Positions 16,593 through 26,134 are shown, counted from the stretch's first letter. The stretch is DNA of 64,000 bases from Hymenobacter swuensis DY53 (GCF_000576555.1 NZ_CP007145.1:2976001-3040000); one strand, 5' to 3'. Notes: generated by a model not told the origin, from the sequence alone. Program-made: numbers and translations.

Positions 16593-17255
16593 ATGCCGGC
16601 TTTCGTTGCCTTTATTCTGCTGCTGATGACCGGGACATTGGTGCCGGTGAACCGTCGGTTCCAGCAGACGCCGGGCGGCGTGCCCATTTACGTGGTGTCG
16701 AACGGGTTTCATACCGATGTGGTGCTGCCGATGCAGGAGGTGTGCACCGGCCGGCACTGGCTGCGGGAGTTGAATCAGCCGGCCCTCACGGCCCGGTTTG
16801 CGCGCTACCCCTACGTGGCCTTCGGGTGGGGCAACGAGGGCTTCTATCTGGGCTCGATGGGCGGGCGGTTCCCAGGCCCGAAAGCAGTGGTCGGGGCATT
16901 GCTGCCATCCCGCACGCTCATGCACGTTACTTTCTACCGCGCCGCTCCCGACTCGGGACGCTACGTGGTGCCGCTGCGCATCTCGGTGGCGCAGTACGCG
17001 CAGCTGGCGAGCTACGTCCGGCAGTCGTTCGGGCCGCCCGATTCGCTGGGACGGCAGCCGCTGCGGCAGGCCACCGGCTACACTCCGCACGACTTTTTCT
17101 TTCCTGCCACCGGCCGCTACCACGCCCTGCGCACCTGTAACGACTGGACTAACCGAGGTCTGCGCCAAGCCGGCCTGCGGACGGCCCTCAAGGCGCCGCT
17201 GGCCGCTTCGGTGCTGTTCCAGGCGCGGCGCAGCCGGCGGCCGGCAGCGGAGTAG
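16593..17255 (+). CDS. DUF2459 (TIGR02117) family protein
   Basis: This is a 220-residue protein with an N-terminal hydrophobic segment (residues 1-16, signal or anchor) and the DUF2459 signatures NGFHTDVVLP (about 37-46), FGWGNEGFYLG (about 77-87) and CNDWTNRGL (about 188-196). The family contains paired His, Cys and Asn residues suggesting a papain-like/NlpC-type fold, but no activity is established; the label 'urease-associated' seen in databases is historical. The ATG at 16593 fits the hydrophobic N-terminus. A perfect 15-bp hairpin follows the stop. Confidence 0.8.
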   Translation: MPAFVAFILLLMTGTLVPVNRRFQQTPGGVPIYVVSNGFHTDVVLPMQEVCTGRHWLRELNQPALTARFARYPYVAFGWGNEGFYLGSMGGRFPGPKAVVGALLPSRTLMHVTFYRAAPDSGRYVVPLRISVAQYAQLASYVRQSFGPPDSLGRQPLRQATGYTPHDFFFPATGRYHALRTCNDWTNRGLRQAGLRTALKAPLAASVLFQARRSRRPAAE

Positions 17256-17256
17256 C

Positions 17257-17301
17257 ACGTTTCCCGGTCCGGCGGCGGGAAGCCGTCGGACCGGGAAACG
17301 T
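17257..17301. terminator. Hairpin after DUF2459 gene
   Basis: ACGTTTCCCGGTCCG at 17257-17271 pairs perfectly with 17287-17301 around a 15-base loop. No T-run follows, so it may be a terminator or a 3'-end stabilising hairpin. Confidence 0.5.
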
Positions 17302-17523
17302 AAGCTGAGGGTATTCCGTCGTGCTGACGAACCGCGCGGCAACCAGACCGTCGGCCCTCAGTCGCCGAATTAGGGCACTGTTTACGAAGACCATTTTAAG
17401 GTTCATCTCCCATAAAGCCCCGTTCATCCTACTTTTTCCCCGTTTTATCTGCAACCGGCAGTGGGCCGTTTTCCGTTAAGCAAAGCTGTTCCTATCTGCT
17501 CTGCTTACCCTACTACTGCGCGA

Positions 17524-17898
17524 ATGCTCGATGTTCACCGCGAAATATTGCCCAACGGCTTTCTACTTATTCTTTCTCCCGATACCTCTTCCTCCGACGA
17601 AGTAAAGCTCACACGTGCCTTGCATCGGGCCAGTCGGAGCGAGAAAAAAGCTATTCTGGTTGATCTGAGTCTGGTGGATACCATTTCGGAGGAAGCCATT
17701 GACCTGCTGTTGGCCTACGCGTTTATGTTGCATGCCCAGGACCGCCGGCTGATTCTGTGTCATGTGCCACAGCCAGCCCAGCACCATTTTCTGTACCTGG
17801 ATGTGGCCTCCCAACCGCTACTGGTGCCTTCTCTGCTCGATGCCATCCAGGAAATCGACTTTGAAACTGGCTCCAACCAGACGTCGTTCCGGGCGTGA
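17524..17898 (+). CDS. STAS-domain-like protein
   Basis: This is a small cytosolic protein of 124 residues, probably a STAS (anti-sigma-factor antagonist-like) domain. The visible pattern is a beta strand (GFLLILSP), a helix, KKAILVDLSLVDTISEEAIDLLLAYAFM, then RRLILCHV and a C-terminal helix. The DLS-VDTIS-EA segment resembles the STAS loop where the phosphorylatable Ser/Thr sits. No partner kinase or sigma factor is nearby. The ATG at 17524 matches the start of the domain. It ends 85 bp before hisS. The similarity is moderate. Confidence 0.55.
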   Translation: MLDVHREILPNGFLLILSPDTSSSDEVKLTRALHRASRSEKKAILVDLSLVDTISEEAIDLLLAYAFMLHAQDRRLILCHVPQPAQHHFLYLDVASQPLLVPSLLDAIQEIDFETGSNQTSFRA

Positions 17899-17983
17899 TT
17901 TCAGAGGAACATTCCAGGTAATCCGGAAAATCCGATGCAATCCGCGAATTTTGCGGCCGTATTCCTGCATTCCGATTTTCCTG

Positions 17984-19405
17984 ATGAGCGCCCAGAAACC
18001 CAGCATTCCCCAAGGCACCCGCGACTTCGGCCCCGCCGTGGTGGCCCGCCGTAACCATATTTTTGGCATAATCCGCCGCGTGTTTGAGAAGTTCGGCTAC
18101 GCTCCGCTCGAAACGCCCACGCTCGAAAACCTTTCGGTACTGACCGGCAAATATGGTGAGGAAGGTGACCAGCTGCTGTTCAAGGTGCTGAACTCGGGCA
18201 ACTTTCTCAAGAAGCAGAAGGGCGAGGTAATTAAAGAAGAAGTAACCCCCGACGACCTGCTGGCCGGCCCCAAAAAGGTGCTGCCTAAAATTGCCGAAAA
18301 GGGCCTCCGCTACGACCTCACCGTACCCTTTGCCCGCTACGTGGTGATGAACCGGGGCACGCTCACCTTTCCCTTCAAACGCTACCAGATTCAGCCCGTA
18401 TGGCGCGCCGACCGGCCCCAGCGCGGCCGTTACCGCGAGTTCTACCAGTGCGACGCTGACGTGGTAGGCACCGACTCTTTGCTCTGCGAGGCCGAAATTG
18501 TGCTGATGATGTCGGAGGTGCTCAACACGCTGGGCCTCACGGACCACACCATCAAAATCAACCACCGCCGGGTACTGGGTGCGTTCTACCAGGCCCTTGG
18601 TGGCGAGGGCACTGAAACGGACCTGTTTGTGGCCATCGACAAGCTCGATAAAATTGGGCGCGAAGGTGTGGAGAAGGAGCTGCTGGAACGCGGTTTATCG
18701 GCCGCCGCTACCGAGCGGCTGTTCGACCTGCTGAGCGTAGGCGGCGACTTCGAGGAGAAGCTGGAGCGGCTGCTGGCCGGTTTCGTGACGGCCGGCGTGG
18801 CCCCCGATAACGCCACCGCCGACGGCTACAAAGGGCTGCAGGATTTGCAGCAGGTGCTGGCCTACCTGCGCGGTTTTGGCTTTGACAAGTGGCAGAACCT
18901 GGAGTTCGACGTGACCCTGGCCCGGGGGCTGAGCTACTATACGGGCTGCATCTTCGAAATCAAGATCAACAACGTGAACATGGGCAGCGTGAGCGGCGGG
19001 GGTCGCTACGACAACCTCACCGGGGCCTTCGGGCTGCCGGGCGTGTCTGGCGTAGGCTTCTCCTTCGGCGTCGACCGCCTTTACGACTGCCTAGAGGACC
19101 TGCAGCTGTTCCCCGAGGCCGTGGCCACCACCACCCGCTGTCTGCTCACCAACTTTGATGCGGAAGGTGAGCTAGCTATGCTGCCGGTGCTGCGGCAACT
19201 GCGCGCCGCTGGTGTGGCCAGTGAACTGTTCCCGGAGGCTGGTAAGCTGGGCAAGCAGTTTAAGTTCGCCGATGCCAAAGGCATCCCCTACGTGCTCATC
19301 CAGGGCCCCGAGGAGCGCGCCGCCGGCCAGTACAAGCTCAAAACCCTGGCTACCGGCCAGGAGCAGACCGTCACGTTGGAGCAAGTGCTGGCGGAACTGC
19401 AGTAG
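17984..19405 (+). CDS. hisS: Histidyl-tRNA synthetase
   Basis: It charges tRNA-His. The 473-residue protein shows class II features: motif 1 region near FEKFGYAPLETPTLE, motif 2 (about 120-150, ending YREFYQCDADVVG), the HisRS-specific ARGLSYYTG (about 311-319) and GGGRYDNL, and motif 3 GVGFSFGVDRLYD (about 355-367). The anticodon-binding domain follows (LLTNFDAEGELAMLPVLRQL to the C-terminus). The ATG at 17984 begins with the typical PQGTRDF segment ten residues later. Longer readings run into the preceding gene in another frame. A strong terminator follows. Confidence 0.97.
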   Translation: MSAQKPSIPQGTRDFGPAVVARRNHIFGIIRRVFEKFGYAPLETPTLENLSVLTGKYGEEGDQLLFKVLNSGNFLKKQKGEVIKEEVTPDDLLAGPKKVLPKIAEKGLRYDLTVPFARYVVMNRGTLTFPFKRYQIQPVWRADRPQRGRYREFYQCDADVVGTDSLLCEAEIVLMMSEVLNTLGLTDHTIKINHRRVLGAFYQALGGEGTETDLFVAIDKLDKIGREGVEKELLERGLSAAATERLFDLLSVGGDFEEKLERLLAGFVTAGVAPDNATADGYKGLQDLQQVLAYLRGFGFDKWQNLEFDVTLARGLSYYTGCIFEIKINNVNMGSVSGGGRYDNLTGAFGLPGVSGVGFSFGVDRLYDCLEDLQLFPEAVATTTRCLLTNFDAEGELAMLPVLRQLRAAGVASELFPEAGKLGKQFKFADAKGIPYVLIQGPEERAAGQYKLKTLATGQEQTVTLEQVLAELQ

Positions 19406-19532
19406 CAGAAACGGGAAATTTTGGGTTGCGGCTACCGGACTGATGGTTACGTCCAGTTCCGTATTTACCTCCGAAAAATCCGTACTTATTTTCCGCGAAA
19501 AACCTCGTAGTAAGCTCTATTTCTGCGTATAT

Positions 19533-19568
19533 CATACACCGCCCCGGCCTTCGCCGGGGCGGTGTATG
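19533..19568 (+). terminator. Terminator of hisS
   Basis: A perfect 16-bp stem (CATACACCGCCCCGGC at 19533-19548 with 19553-19568) closes on the loop CTTC and is followed by a T-rich stretch. Confidence 0.85.
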
Positions 19569-19624
19569 TTTCGCTTCCGTCCGGATTGGGCCGGGGCAAT
19601 TGTGTACGTAAATACCATTCCGTT

Positions 19625-19846
19625 ATGAAGACTTCCCGCTTTTCTGCTTGGGCCGCTGCCGGTCTGCTTTTTGCTACGCTGGCTTTCACTTCCTGTGATG
19701 CTAAGCGCGACATGGATTCTGGTAACGGCCCCGACTCCAGCAGCACGACCGATCTGCCGACCAATAGCAGCTCTGATACCGATATGAGCACGGACACTGC
19801 CGCCACCATGTCGACGGACATGTCCGATACTACCATGAGCCGCTAA
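19625..19846 (+). CDS. Small Ser/Thr/Asp-rich lipoprotein
   Basis: This predicted 73-residue protein has a lipoprotein signal peptide (hydrophobic AAAGLLFATLAF followed by TSC, acylated Cys near residue 23). The rest is low-complexity, rich in Asp, Ser, Thr and Met with an approximate repeat (TDMSTDTAATMSTDMSD). No fold or function is recognisable. Bacteroidota often carry such short lipoproteins. The gene is bracketed by the hisS terminator and its own hairpin, so it is an independent unit. Confidence 0.65.
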   Translation: MKTSRFSAWAAAGLLFATLAFTSCDAKRDMDSGNGPDSSSTTDLPTNSSSDTDMSTDTAATMSTDMSDTTMSR

Positions 19847-19853
19847 GCCCCCG

Positions 19854-19885
19854 GCCCCACCAACAGGAGTTTTCGTTGGTGGGGC
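19854..19885 (+). terminator. Terminator after small lipoprotein gene
   Basis: GCCCCACCAAC at 19854-19864 pairs perfectly with 19875-19885 around a 10-base loop, 8 bp after the stop codon. Confidence 0.75.
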
Positions 19886-19962
19886 ACTGTTTGGAGCGGA
19901 AAAACGGGCGTCAACCGGGAAAAAGTGGCAATTTTGGTTGTCCATTTCTCCCTCCCTCCCGC

Positions 19963-21462
19963 ATGCCCCAGGATTTCGCCCTCACTCCTTCCACCCACCT
20001 CGACTTGGCCACCCTCGACCAGTTGCTGCGCACCAAAGCCCGCGTGGTACTCAGCGAGGAAGCCTGCCAGCGCATTGAGGAGTGCCACCAGTACCTGCAC
20101 AACCGCTTGGAGCGCACCCCCGACGCGGTGATTTACGGCATCAATACCGGCTTCGGGTCCCTGTGCGACAAGGCTATTCCGGCCAGCCAGCGGCAGCAGC
20201 TGCAGCAGAACCTGATGATGTCGCACGCCTGCGGAACGGGGGAGGAGGTGCCCACCGATTTGGTGCGCTTGATGCTGCTGCTGAAAGTGCAGAGCCTGAG
20301 CTACGGCCACAGCGGCGTGCAGTTGGCTACCGTTCAGCGCCTGCTCGATTTCTACAACCGGGGCATGCTACCGGTAGTGTACCAGCAGGGCTCTCTGGGG
20401 GCCAGTGGCGACCTGGCCCCGCTGGCGCACTTGTGCCTGCCATTGCTGGGCCTGGGCGAGGTGAACTACGAAGGCTACCGCCTGGCCGCCGCCGATGCCA
20501 TGAGCCTATTCAGCTGGGCGCCGCTGGTGCTGGAAGCCAAGGAAGGCTTGGCCCTGCTCAACGGTACCCAGTTTATGCTGGCCTACGCCGTGCACGGCCT
20601 GCTGCGCGCCCAGCGCCTCACGGCCGCCGCCGACTGCATCGGGACCTTGTCACTGGAGGCATTTGACGGGCGCAGTGAGCCGTTTGATGAGCGTTTGCAC
20701 CGCATCCGGCCCCATGCCGGGCAGTTGGCGGTGGCCACCCGCGTGCGGGAGCTGCTAACGGGCTCGAAGCTGCAAAGCCAGCCCAAAACGGCCGTGCAGG
20801 ACCCCTACTCGTTCCGGTGTATGCCGCAGGTACACGGCGCCTCCCGCGATGCGCTGGCTTACGTACGCCAGACTGTGGAAATTGAGTGCAACGCCGTGAC
20901 GGACAACCCCAACATCTTCCCCGATGACGATGCCATCCTGAGCGGCGGCAATTTCCACGGGCAGCCGCTGGCCCTGGCCCTGGATATGCTGGCCATTGCC
21001 ACCGCCGAGCTGGGCAGCATCTCGCAGCAGCGCACCACCCAGCTCATTGGCGGCCAGCGGGGCCTGCCGCCCTTTTTGGTGGCCGAGCCGGGCCTGAACT
21101 CGGGCCTGATGATTCCGCAGTACACGGCCGCCGGCATCGTGAGCCAGAACAAGCAGCTCTGTACGCCCGCTTCGGTGGACAGCGTGGTGAGCAGCAATGG
21201 CCAGGAAGACCACGTAAGCATGGGGGCCAACGCCGCCACCAAGGCCCTGCGCGTGGTGCAGAACGTGGAGCAGCTGCTGGGCATTGAGCTACTGAACGCG
21301 GCCCAGGCTCTGGAATTCCGTCGCCCCGCCCGCACCTCCGCGACGCTGGAGCAGCTGGTAACCACCTTCCGCGAGAAAGTAGCCTTCGTGAGCCAGGACC
21401 GGGTACTGTACCTGGATCTGCACGCGGCGGCGACTTTCGTGCGGACGTATGTGTGGGAGTAA
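19963..21462 (+). CDS. hutH: Histidine ammonia-lyase
   Basis: It deaminates L-histidine to urocanate. The 499-residue protein carries the MIO prosthetic group motif Ala147-Ser148-Gly149 in GSLGASGDLAPLAHL, the catalytic Tyr58 in YGINTGFGSL, and the Ser-His pair (S87-H88, in MMSHACGTGE) that marks histidine rather than tyrosine or phenylalanine lyases. GLNSGLMIPQ and EDHVSMG are further family motifs. The rest of the hut pathway is not in this window. The ATG at 19963 fits the family N-terminus. No direct operon partner is seen. Confidence 0.9.
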   Translation: MPQDFALTPSTHLDLATLDQLLRTKARVVLSEEACQRIEECHQYLHNRLERTPDAVIYGINTGFGSLCDKAIPASQRQQLQQNLMMSHACGTGEEVPTDLVRLMLLLKVQSLSYGHSGVQLATVQRLLDFYNRGMLPVVYQQGSLGASGDLAPLAHLCLPLLGLGEVNYEGYRLAAADAMSLFSWAPLVLEAKEGLALLNGTQFMLAYAVHGLLRAQRLTAAADCIGTLSLEAFDGRSEPFDERLHRIRPHAGQLAVATRVRELLTGSKLQSQPKTAVQDPYSFRCMPQVHGASRDALAYVRQTVEIECNAVTDNPNIFPDDDAILSGGNFHGQPLALALDMLAIATAELGSISQQRTTQLIGGQRGLPPFLVAEPGLNSGLMIPQYTAAGIVSQNKQLCTPASVDSVVSSNGQEDHVSMGANAATKALRVVQNVEQLLGIELLNAAQALEFRRPARTSATLEQLVTTFREKVAFVSQDRVLYLDLHAAATFVRTYVWE

Positions 21463-21576
21463 TCAGTGTGGAAGTACGGAAGCGCTAACCTGCCGTTTCG
21501 CAAAGCCACCTCATTGCTTCATTTGCTACTTTAGCCCGGCGCACATATGCAACCACGCAGTTGCTTCGTTACGAGG

Positions 21577-23511
21577 ATGGTGAAACGACTGGTTCTTTTT
21601 CTGCTTCTTTTATGCGCCAATCTGGCCCTGATGGCCCAGGGGCCGTGCGTACCAACTCCGAACTCCGGGGCCTGTTTTCGCGCCTACGATGCCATTTCGG
21701 GTCAGGAGTTGCCGTTTTACCTGTGTGTGGGCCGGGCAGTGCGCCTGCGCGACTGCAGCGGCAAAGTCCTCGACCCGGCCCAGATATACTACCGGCAGGC
21801 CAGCACCATTGCCTGTGCGGGCTTTACGGATACCATCACCACGTTTACCCCTACAGCTCCCGGCGTCTTGGTTATCACCCAGAACACCCAAGGGCCACAG
21901 GGTGGTAGTCAGGGCATTATTTTCTCCCGTAACTTCGAAGTCAAAAGTACTCCTCAGCCGACGTTTACCCTCACCAACTGCGCCCCCGGCTTCGTACAGG
22001 TGACCGTCACGGATACCAATTATGACCAGTACTTTGTGCAGGTGGGTAACGAAGCGCCGGTGCCGGCTGCGCGCAACACGCCGGTTACGTACCCGGCCAA
22101 TGGCCCCTTTACCGTGAGCGTAACCGGGCGCTACAACCAGACCAGCATCTGCACCGGTACCACCACGCGCAGCTTTACGCCGCTGCCACCGTCGCAGCGG
22201 CCCACGTTGCGCAGCCTCACGGTGCAGGGCAGCAGTGTAGAGTTTCAGTTTAACGCGTTGCAGCCCGAGTACCAGTACAGCCTGCAAGTGGCCGATGCCG
22301 CTGCTCCCGGCGGCTACCGCACGGTGGCTCCGGTTGCCAGCAACCTCACCAGTTTTACCCTGAACAATGCTCCGCTGTCGGGCTGCTACCGGTTGCTGCT
22401 GCAGGATGCGTGCCAGCCATCAGTAGCCAGTTCTTCCTCGTTTGTTCTGTGTTCCGTAGCCCTGACGGGCGCTTCCCAGAACGGCCGCAACCTGCTAAGC
22501 TGGACCAGCAGCAGTAGCGGAGCTTACACCCTCAGTCGCACCGAGGGCACCACCACCGTGCAGTTGCCCGTCCCGCCCGGCGCTACTCAGTACCTTGATA
22601 CGACCGTAACCTGCGGCGCCACTTACCGCTACCGCGTGAGCCTTACGATGGGCACCACCACTTCAGTTTCCAATGAAGTTTCGGTGCTGACTACCTCCGG
22701 CGCGGCCCCGGCCGCGCCGGTTCTCACGGCCTCCTTCAACCTGCGCAATCAGGTGGAGCTGACGGCCGTGGTGCCGCGCAGCCCTAGCGGCGGACAACTC
22801 ACCTACCTACGCAACGGTCAGGAGCTGCGTGTCACGTCGGCCCGCGCCGTGCGCGACTCCCTGGTAACGCCCAACCTCGCGGACCCGCTGTGCTACGCCG
22901 CCCGCTTTCTGGATGCCTGCGGCAACCGCTCGGCCGATAGTGCGCCCGTGTGCCCCGTCCTGCTGGACGCCCGCGCTGCCAACGACGAAGGCACCACCAT
23001 CCGCCTCACCTGGACGGCTTTGCGCGGCCCCAACGCCACGGCCGCTGTTAGCTACCGCGTCATCAGCCTTTCGCCCACGAACACCGAGCTGAGCCGCGTG
23101 CCGGTGAACGGCCTCACCTACCTCGATTTGCAGCCGCCCCAGGACCAGCAGGTGGTACGCTACCGTGTGGAAGCCACTGGCGGCGGCCTGCCAGCATCAG
23201 CGCCCAGCTACTCCAACGTGGCCTCGGTGGCCCGGCAGGTGAAGGTATTCGTGCCCACGGCTTTCACGCCCAACGGCGACGGCCTCAACGACGTGCTGGA
23301 GTTGAAGGGGCGCTACCTGGATAACTTCCGCTTCACCGTCATTGACCGCAACGGTCAGCAGGTGTTCCAGGCTACGAACCGCACCCAGACCTGGGACGGC
23401 CGCACCGGCACCGCGCCACCCGCCCTTGGGGCTTACGTGTGGCGCTTCGAGGCCACCGACCAGCAGGGTAAGCGGCTGGTGCAGCACGGTACGGTCACCA
23501 TCATCCGGTAA
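21577..23511 (+). CDS. Secreted protein with T9SS type B (gliding-motility) C-terminal sorting domain
   Basis: This is a large exported protein of 644 residues. The signal peptide (KRLVLFLLLLCANLALMAQG) fits the ATG at 21577, which is preceded by a purine-rich ACGAGG; an ATG at 21547 would add ten residues. The body consists of several beta-sandwich modules of fibronectin type III or PKD character with paired cysteines. The last 85 or so residues are the type B sorting domain: VPTAFTPNGDGLNDVLELKG, a DRNGQQVFQ strand, WDGRTG and GAYVWRFEATD. It is therefore exported across the outer membrane by T9SS. Its ligand or role is unknown. It converges with the next gene at a 23-bp gap. Confidence 0.85.
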   Translation: MVKRLVLFLLLLCANLALMAQGPCVPTPNSGACFRAYDAISGQELPFYLCVGRAVRLRDCSGKVLDPAQIYYRQASTIACAGFTDTITTFTPTAPGVLVITQNTQGPQGGSQGIIFSRNFEVKSTPQPTFTLTNCAPGFVQVTVTDTNYDQYFVQVGNEAPVPAARNTPVTYPANGPFTVSVTGRYNQTSICTGTTTRSFTPLPPSQRPTLRSLTVQGSSVEFQFNALQPEYQYSLQVADAAAPGGYRTVAPVASNLTSFTLNNAPLSGCYRLLLQDACQPSVASSSSFVLCSVALTGASQNGRNLLSWTSSSSGAYTLSRTEGTTTVQLPVPPGATQYLDTTVTCGATYRYRVSLTMGTTTSVSNEVSVLTTSGAAPAAPVLTASFNLRNQVELTAVVPRSPSGGQLTYLRNGQELRVTSARAVRDSLVTPNLADPLCYAARFLDACGNRSADSAPVCPVLLDARAANDEGTTIRLTWTALRGPNATAAVSYRVISLSPTNTELSRVPVNGLTYLDLQPPQDQQVVRYRVEATGGGLPASAPSYSNVASVARQVKVFVPTAFTPNGDGLNDVLELKGRYLDNFRFTVIDRNGQQVFQATNRTQTWDGRTGTAPPALGAYVWRFEATDQQGKRLVQHGTVTIIR

Positions 23512-23534
23512 CCGAGCCGCCGCCCACGCCACCG

Positions 23535-25439
23535 CTACAAGGACTTAGTGAAGCTGACCTTGATTTTGAGCTGGAAGTCGCCGATTACTTTGAAGATTTC
23601 CTTGAGCGTGACTTGTTCCACCTGAGTCAGGGTGCTGGGGTCGAGGTAATTGGTGGGGGCTTCCCGGTCGTTGATGAGCTGGCGGGCCTGTTTCTGCAGG
23701 CGCATCCCCATGAGGTAGTAGTAGGCCTGCAACAGTTCCTGGTACTCCTTTTCCTTAAACACGCCCAGCTCGCGCAGGCGGGCCAGGCGCTGGCCGGTAT
23801 TGGTTTCGAAAACCTGGTGCCGCAGCGCGTACACCCGCACCAGATCCACGATGGGCGACATGGCCTTTTTCAGATCGAATACGCGCTGGCCTTCCTGCTC
23901 GAAGGTGCGAAACCGGCTCAGAAACGAGGTTAGTGGCGGCTCGTACTGCAACGCGTTGCGCGTCATGTAGAACAGAAACCGGTCAAGGGGCTGGGTCAGC
24001 TCTTCGCGCAGAAAATCGTAGAGCTCCTGCATCAGGGCCGCGTCGCCGTGCAGGTAGTGGCAGTCGAAGAAGGTGGCCATCTGCATCACCGTTTCCGGGT
24101 TCGACTCACTCATCCACTGGCGGTAATTGCGTTTCCAGTGCGAGAGGGAGTGCGTCCACTTGGGGTTTTTGGCCATGAAGCCGCCCGTGCAGAAGTGCAG
24201 CCCAATGTGGTTCAGCTCATCGGAAACCGTGGTGGCGAAGCGCAGAAACCAGGCCCGCACCTCCTCGCGGTGCTCGTTGGCCTTATCTTCGTAGATGATG
24301 GCGTTGTCCTGATCCGTGACCAACGTCTGCTCCTTGCGGCCCTCGCTGCCCAGCACCATAAACACGAACCGGGCCGGGGCCGGGCCCTGCTCGGCCAGCA
24401 CCTGCTCAATCACCTTCAGCGAAATGGTATCGACGACGGTACTGATGACCTGGTTCACGATGTCGGCCTTCACGCCCCGGCTCAGCAGTTGGTTCACGAT
24501 GTCGGGCACCATTTCCCAGCGCCGCTTCAGCTCCCGGGGGCTCTGGGCCAGCTTCACGGCCTGAATGAACATAAACGGCGACTGGGCCAGGTCGCTCAGC
24601 AGCTTATTCCGGCTCAGAAACCCCACGTAGCGGCCTGCCTTTTCCACCAGCAGGTAGCGGGTTTTGGTCTGGAACATGCGTAGAATGGCCTCGTACACGT
24701 ACGCCTCATCCGAAATGCTAACCAGCGGCGTGGCCGTCACCTCGGCCACTGGCCGGGAGGCATCGAGGCGGCGGGCAATGACCGAGTCGCGCAGGGTAAT
24801 ATCGGTGCAGTAGCCGGTAATGGCCTCGTGCGCATCCGTCACGAACAGGCAGCTGACTTTGGCCGCCGCCATCCGCTGGGCCGCCTCGTAGATGGGCAGT
24901 TCGCCGGGGCACGTCACCAGCTGGCGCACTTCCAGGGTGCTGATGCGGCGCGAAAACAGCTGATCGGCCACCAGGTAGTTCTGCTCGGGCGGGGCGGCAG
25001 GCTTCACGAAGTGCGCGTACTCCTCATCGAGCATCCGCTCCCCGTAGCGGGCGGTGAAGTAGTGGAAAAACGGCTCGTAGGCCAGGCACAGGGCCCGGAA
25101 GTCGCGGCGGGGCAGTTGGAGCACGCGGGTGCCCTTGCGCACGGCCACCGTACGCAAGGAGCGTTTCTTGTTGAGCAGAATCGACATGCCGCCGTAGCAG
25201 GTGCCCGGGCCGTAGGTTTCGGGCAGGCGCTTGTGCTGGTCGCTGTCGTAGAAAAACGTGTCGTAGGCGCCCTCCGCAATGATATCGAGGCTGCGCAGCT
25301 TGGACGCATCCTGCTGGTAGAGCAGCTTTTCGCTGCTGTACTGCACCTCTTCCAGCAGCCCCACCACGCCCCGCACCACCTCTTCGGGCAGCAGATTGAA
25401 CGGGGCCACCGTCCGCAGAAAAGCCAGTCGATTATCCAT
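23535..25439 (-). CDS. CNB-CBS-DUF294 nucleotidyltransferase-like protein
   Basis: This is a cytosolic, 634-residue, putative nucleotide-sensing signalling protein. Domains in order are a cyclic-nucleotide-binding-like domain (about 10-130), a CBS pair (about 170-280), a DUF294 nucleotidyltransferase-like domain (about 325-440) and DUF294 C-terminal helices (to 620). The nucleotidyltransferase core is visible as GSEGRKEQTLVTDQDNA, with G364-S365 and the Asp pair D376/D378. This resembles the GlnD-type core, so catalysis is possible. The ATG at 25439 overlaps the 3' end of the exonuclease gene by 8 bp. From memory, this pair occurs beside SSS symporter genes in some pseudomonads; here it follows lacI of the arabinose locus. 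The physiological role is unknown. Confidence 0.85.
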   Translation of the reverse strand: MDNRLAFLRTVAPFNLLPEEVVRGVVGLLEEVQYSSEKLLYQQDASKLRSLDIIAEGAYDTFFYDSDQHKRLPETYGPGTCYGGMSILLNKKRSLRTVAVRKGTRVLQLPRRDFRALCLAYEPFFHYFTARYGERMLDEEYAHFVKPAAPPEQNYLVADQLFSRRISTLEVRQLVTCPGELPIYEAAQRMAAAKVSCLFVTDAHEAITGYCTDITLRDSVIARRLDASRPVAEVTATPLVSISDEAYVYEAILRMFQTKTRYLLVEKAGRYVGFLSRNKLLSDLAQSPFMFIQAVKLAQSPRELKRRWEMVPDIVNQLLSRGVKADIVNQVISTVVDTISLKVIEQVLAEQGPAPARFVFMVLGSEGRKEQTLVTDQDNAIIYEDKANEHREEVRAWFLRFATTVSDELNHIGLHFCTGGFMAKNPKWTHSLSHWKRNYRQWMSESNPETVMQMATFFDCHYLHGDAALMQELYDFLREELTQPLDRFLFYMTRNALQYEPPLTSFLSRFRTFEQEGQRVFDLKKAMSPIVDLVRVYALRHQVFETNTGQRLARLRELGVFKEKEYQELLQAYYYLMGMRLQKQARQLINDREAPTNYLDPSTLTQVEQVTLKEIFKVIGDFQLKIKVSFTKSL

Positions 25440-26133
25440 GAGCAAAAAGATATAGCACGAGGAGAAAACCCGTCGTCAGCAGCCAGGGCCAGGGAAACCG
25501 GCGCGGCGAGCGGCCATCGGGCGGCAGAAGCGGGGGCTGGCCATTGAGCACTTCGGTCGAAATAATCCCGAGGCGGCGCAGCTCAAAAAAGCAGCGGGCG
25601 GTGGCTGCCGCGTCCACGGCCGCGTCGTGCAGGCGGGTCATGGGCTCGTGGAACAGCAGCTCGTACAGCTCGTGCAACCGCAACGGCCGCTTCGGGCCCT
25701 GCGGGCGGGCGGCGGGACTGGCCTGCATAGTGCAGAACTGGGGTAGCCCGGGCAGCGGGTTGGGCAGCCCGGCCCGCAACAGCGCGGCTCCCAGCACATG
25801 GAAATCAAGCCGCAGAAAATGCCCGATTACCCGGGGCCGGTACTGCGCCAAGTCGGCCAGCAGCCGTTGCAGCACCGCCGCTGGCTCCTGGCCCTGCACC
25901 GCCAGCAGCTCCGCCGTGAGCCCGTGAATAGCTTCCGATTCGGCCGTGAGGCGGTTGGTGGGCACCTGCAGATACGCCTGCTCGGCCTTTACCAGCGTAC
26001 CATCCGGCGCGTAGATTTCCCAGGCCAGCTGCGCAATACTGGGCCACTCCCACTCCTCGGCGTACGGCCGGTGCCAGCGGGCCGGCAGGCCCGTGGTTTC
26101 AGTATCCACAAAGAGCAGGTACTGTGCGGACAT
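25432..26133 (-). CDS. DEDDh 3'-5' exonuclease (DnaQ-like) with C-terminal membrane helix
   Basis: This is a 233-residue RNase T/DnaQ-fold exonuclease. Exo I is FVDTETTG (D10, E12), Exo II lies in VIGHFLRLDFHVLG (Asp), and Exo III is HDAAVDAAATARC (His and Asp), so all DEDDh residues are present. The last 20 residues (WPWLLTTGFLLVLYLFAHG) form a likely membrane segment, which is unusual for this fold and would tether the enzyme to the inner membrane. It starts one base after the lacI stop codon and overlaps the next gene by 8 bp, so lacI, exonuclease and DUF294 gene should be one operon. The substrate (DNA, RNA or a small nucleotide) is not known. Confidence 0.85.
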   Translation of the reverse strand: MSAQYLLFVDTETTGLPARWHRPYAEEWEWPSIAQLAWEIYAPDGTLVKAEQAYLQVPTNRLTAESEAIHGLTAELLAVQGQEPAAVLQRLLADLAQYRPRVIGHFLRLDFHVLGAALLRAGLPNPLPGLPQFCTMQASPAARPQGPKRPLRLHELYELLFHEPMTRLHDAAVDAAATARCFFELRRLGIISTEVLNGQPPLLPPDGRSPRRFPWPWLLTTGFLLVLYLFAHG

Positions 26134-26134
26134 G

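Noticed and set aside
19963..21462. Tyrosine or phenylalanine ammonia-lyase
   Set aside because: The Ser-His pair after the NLMM stretch is typical of histidine ammonia-lyase.
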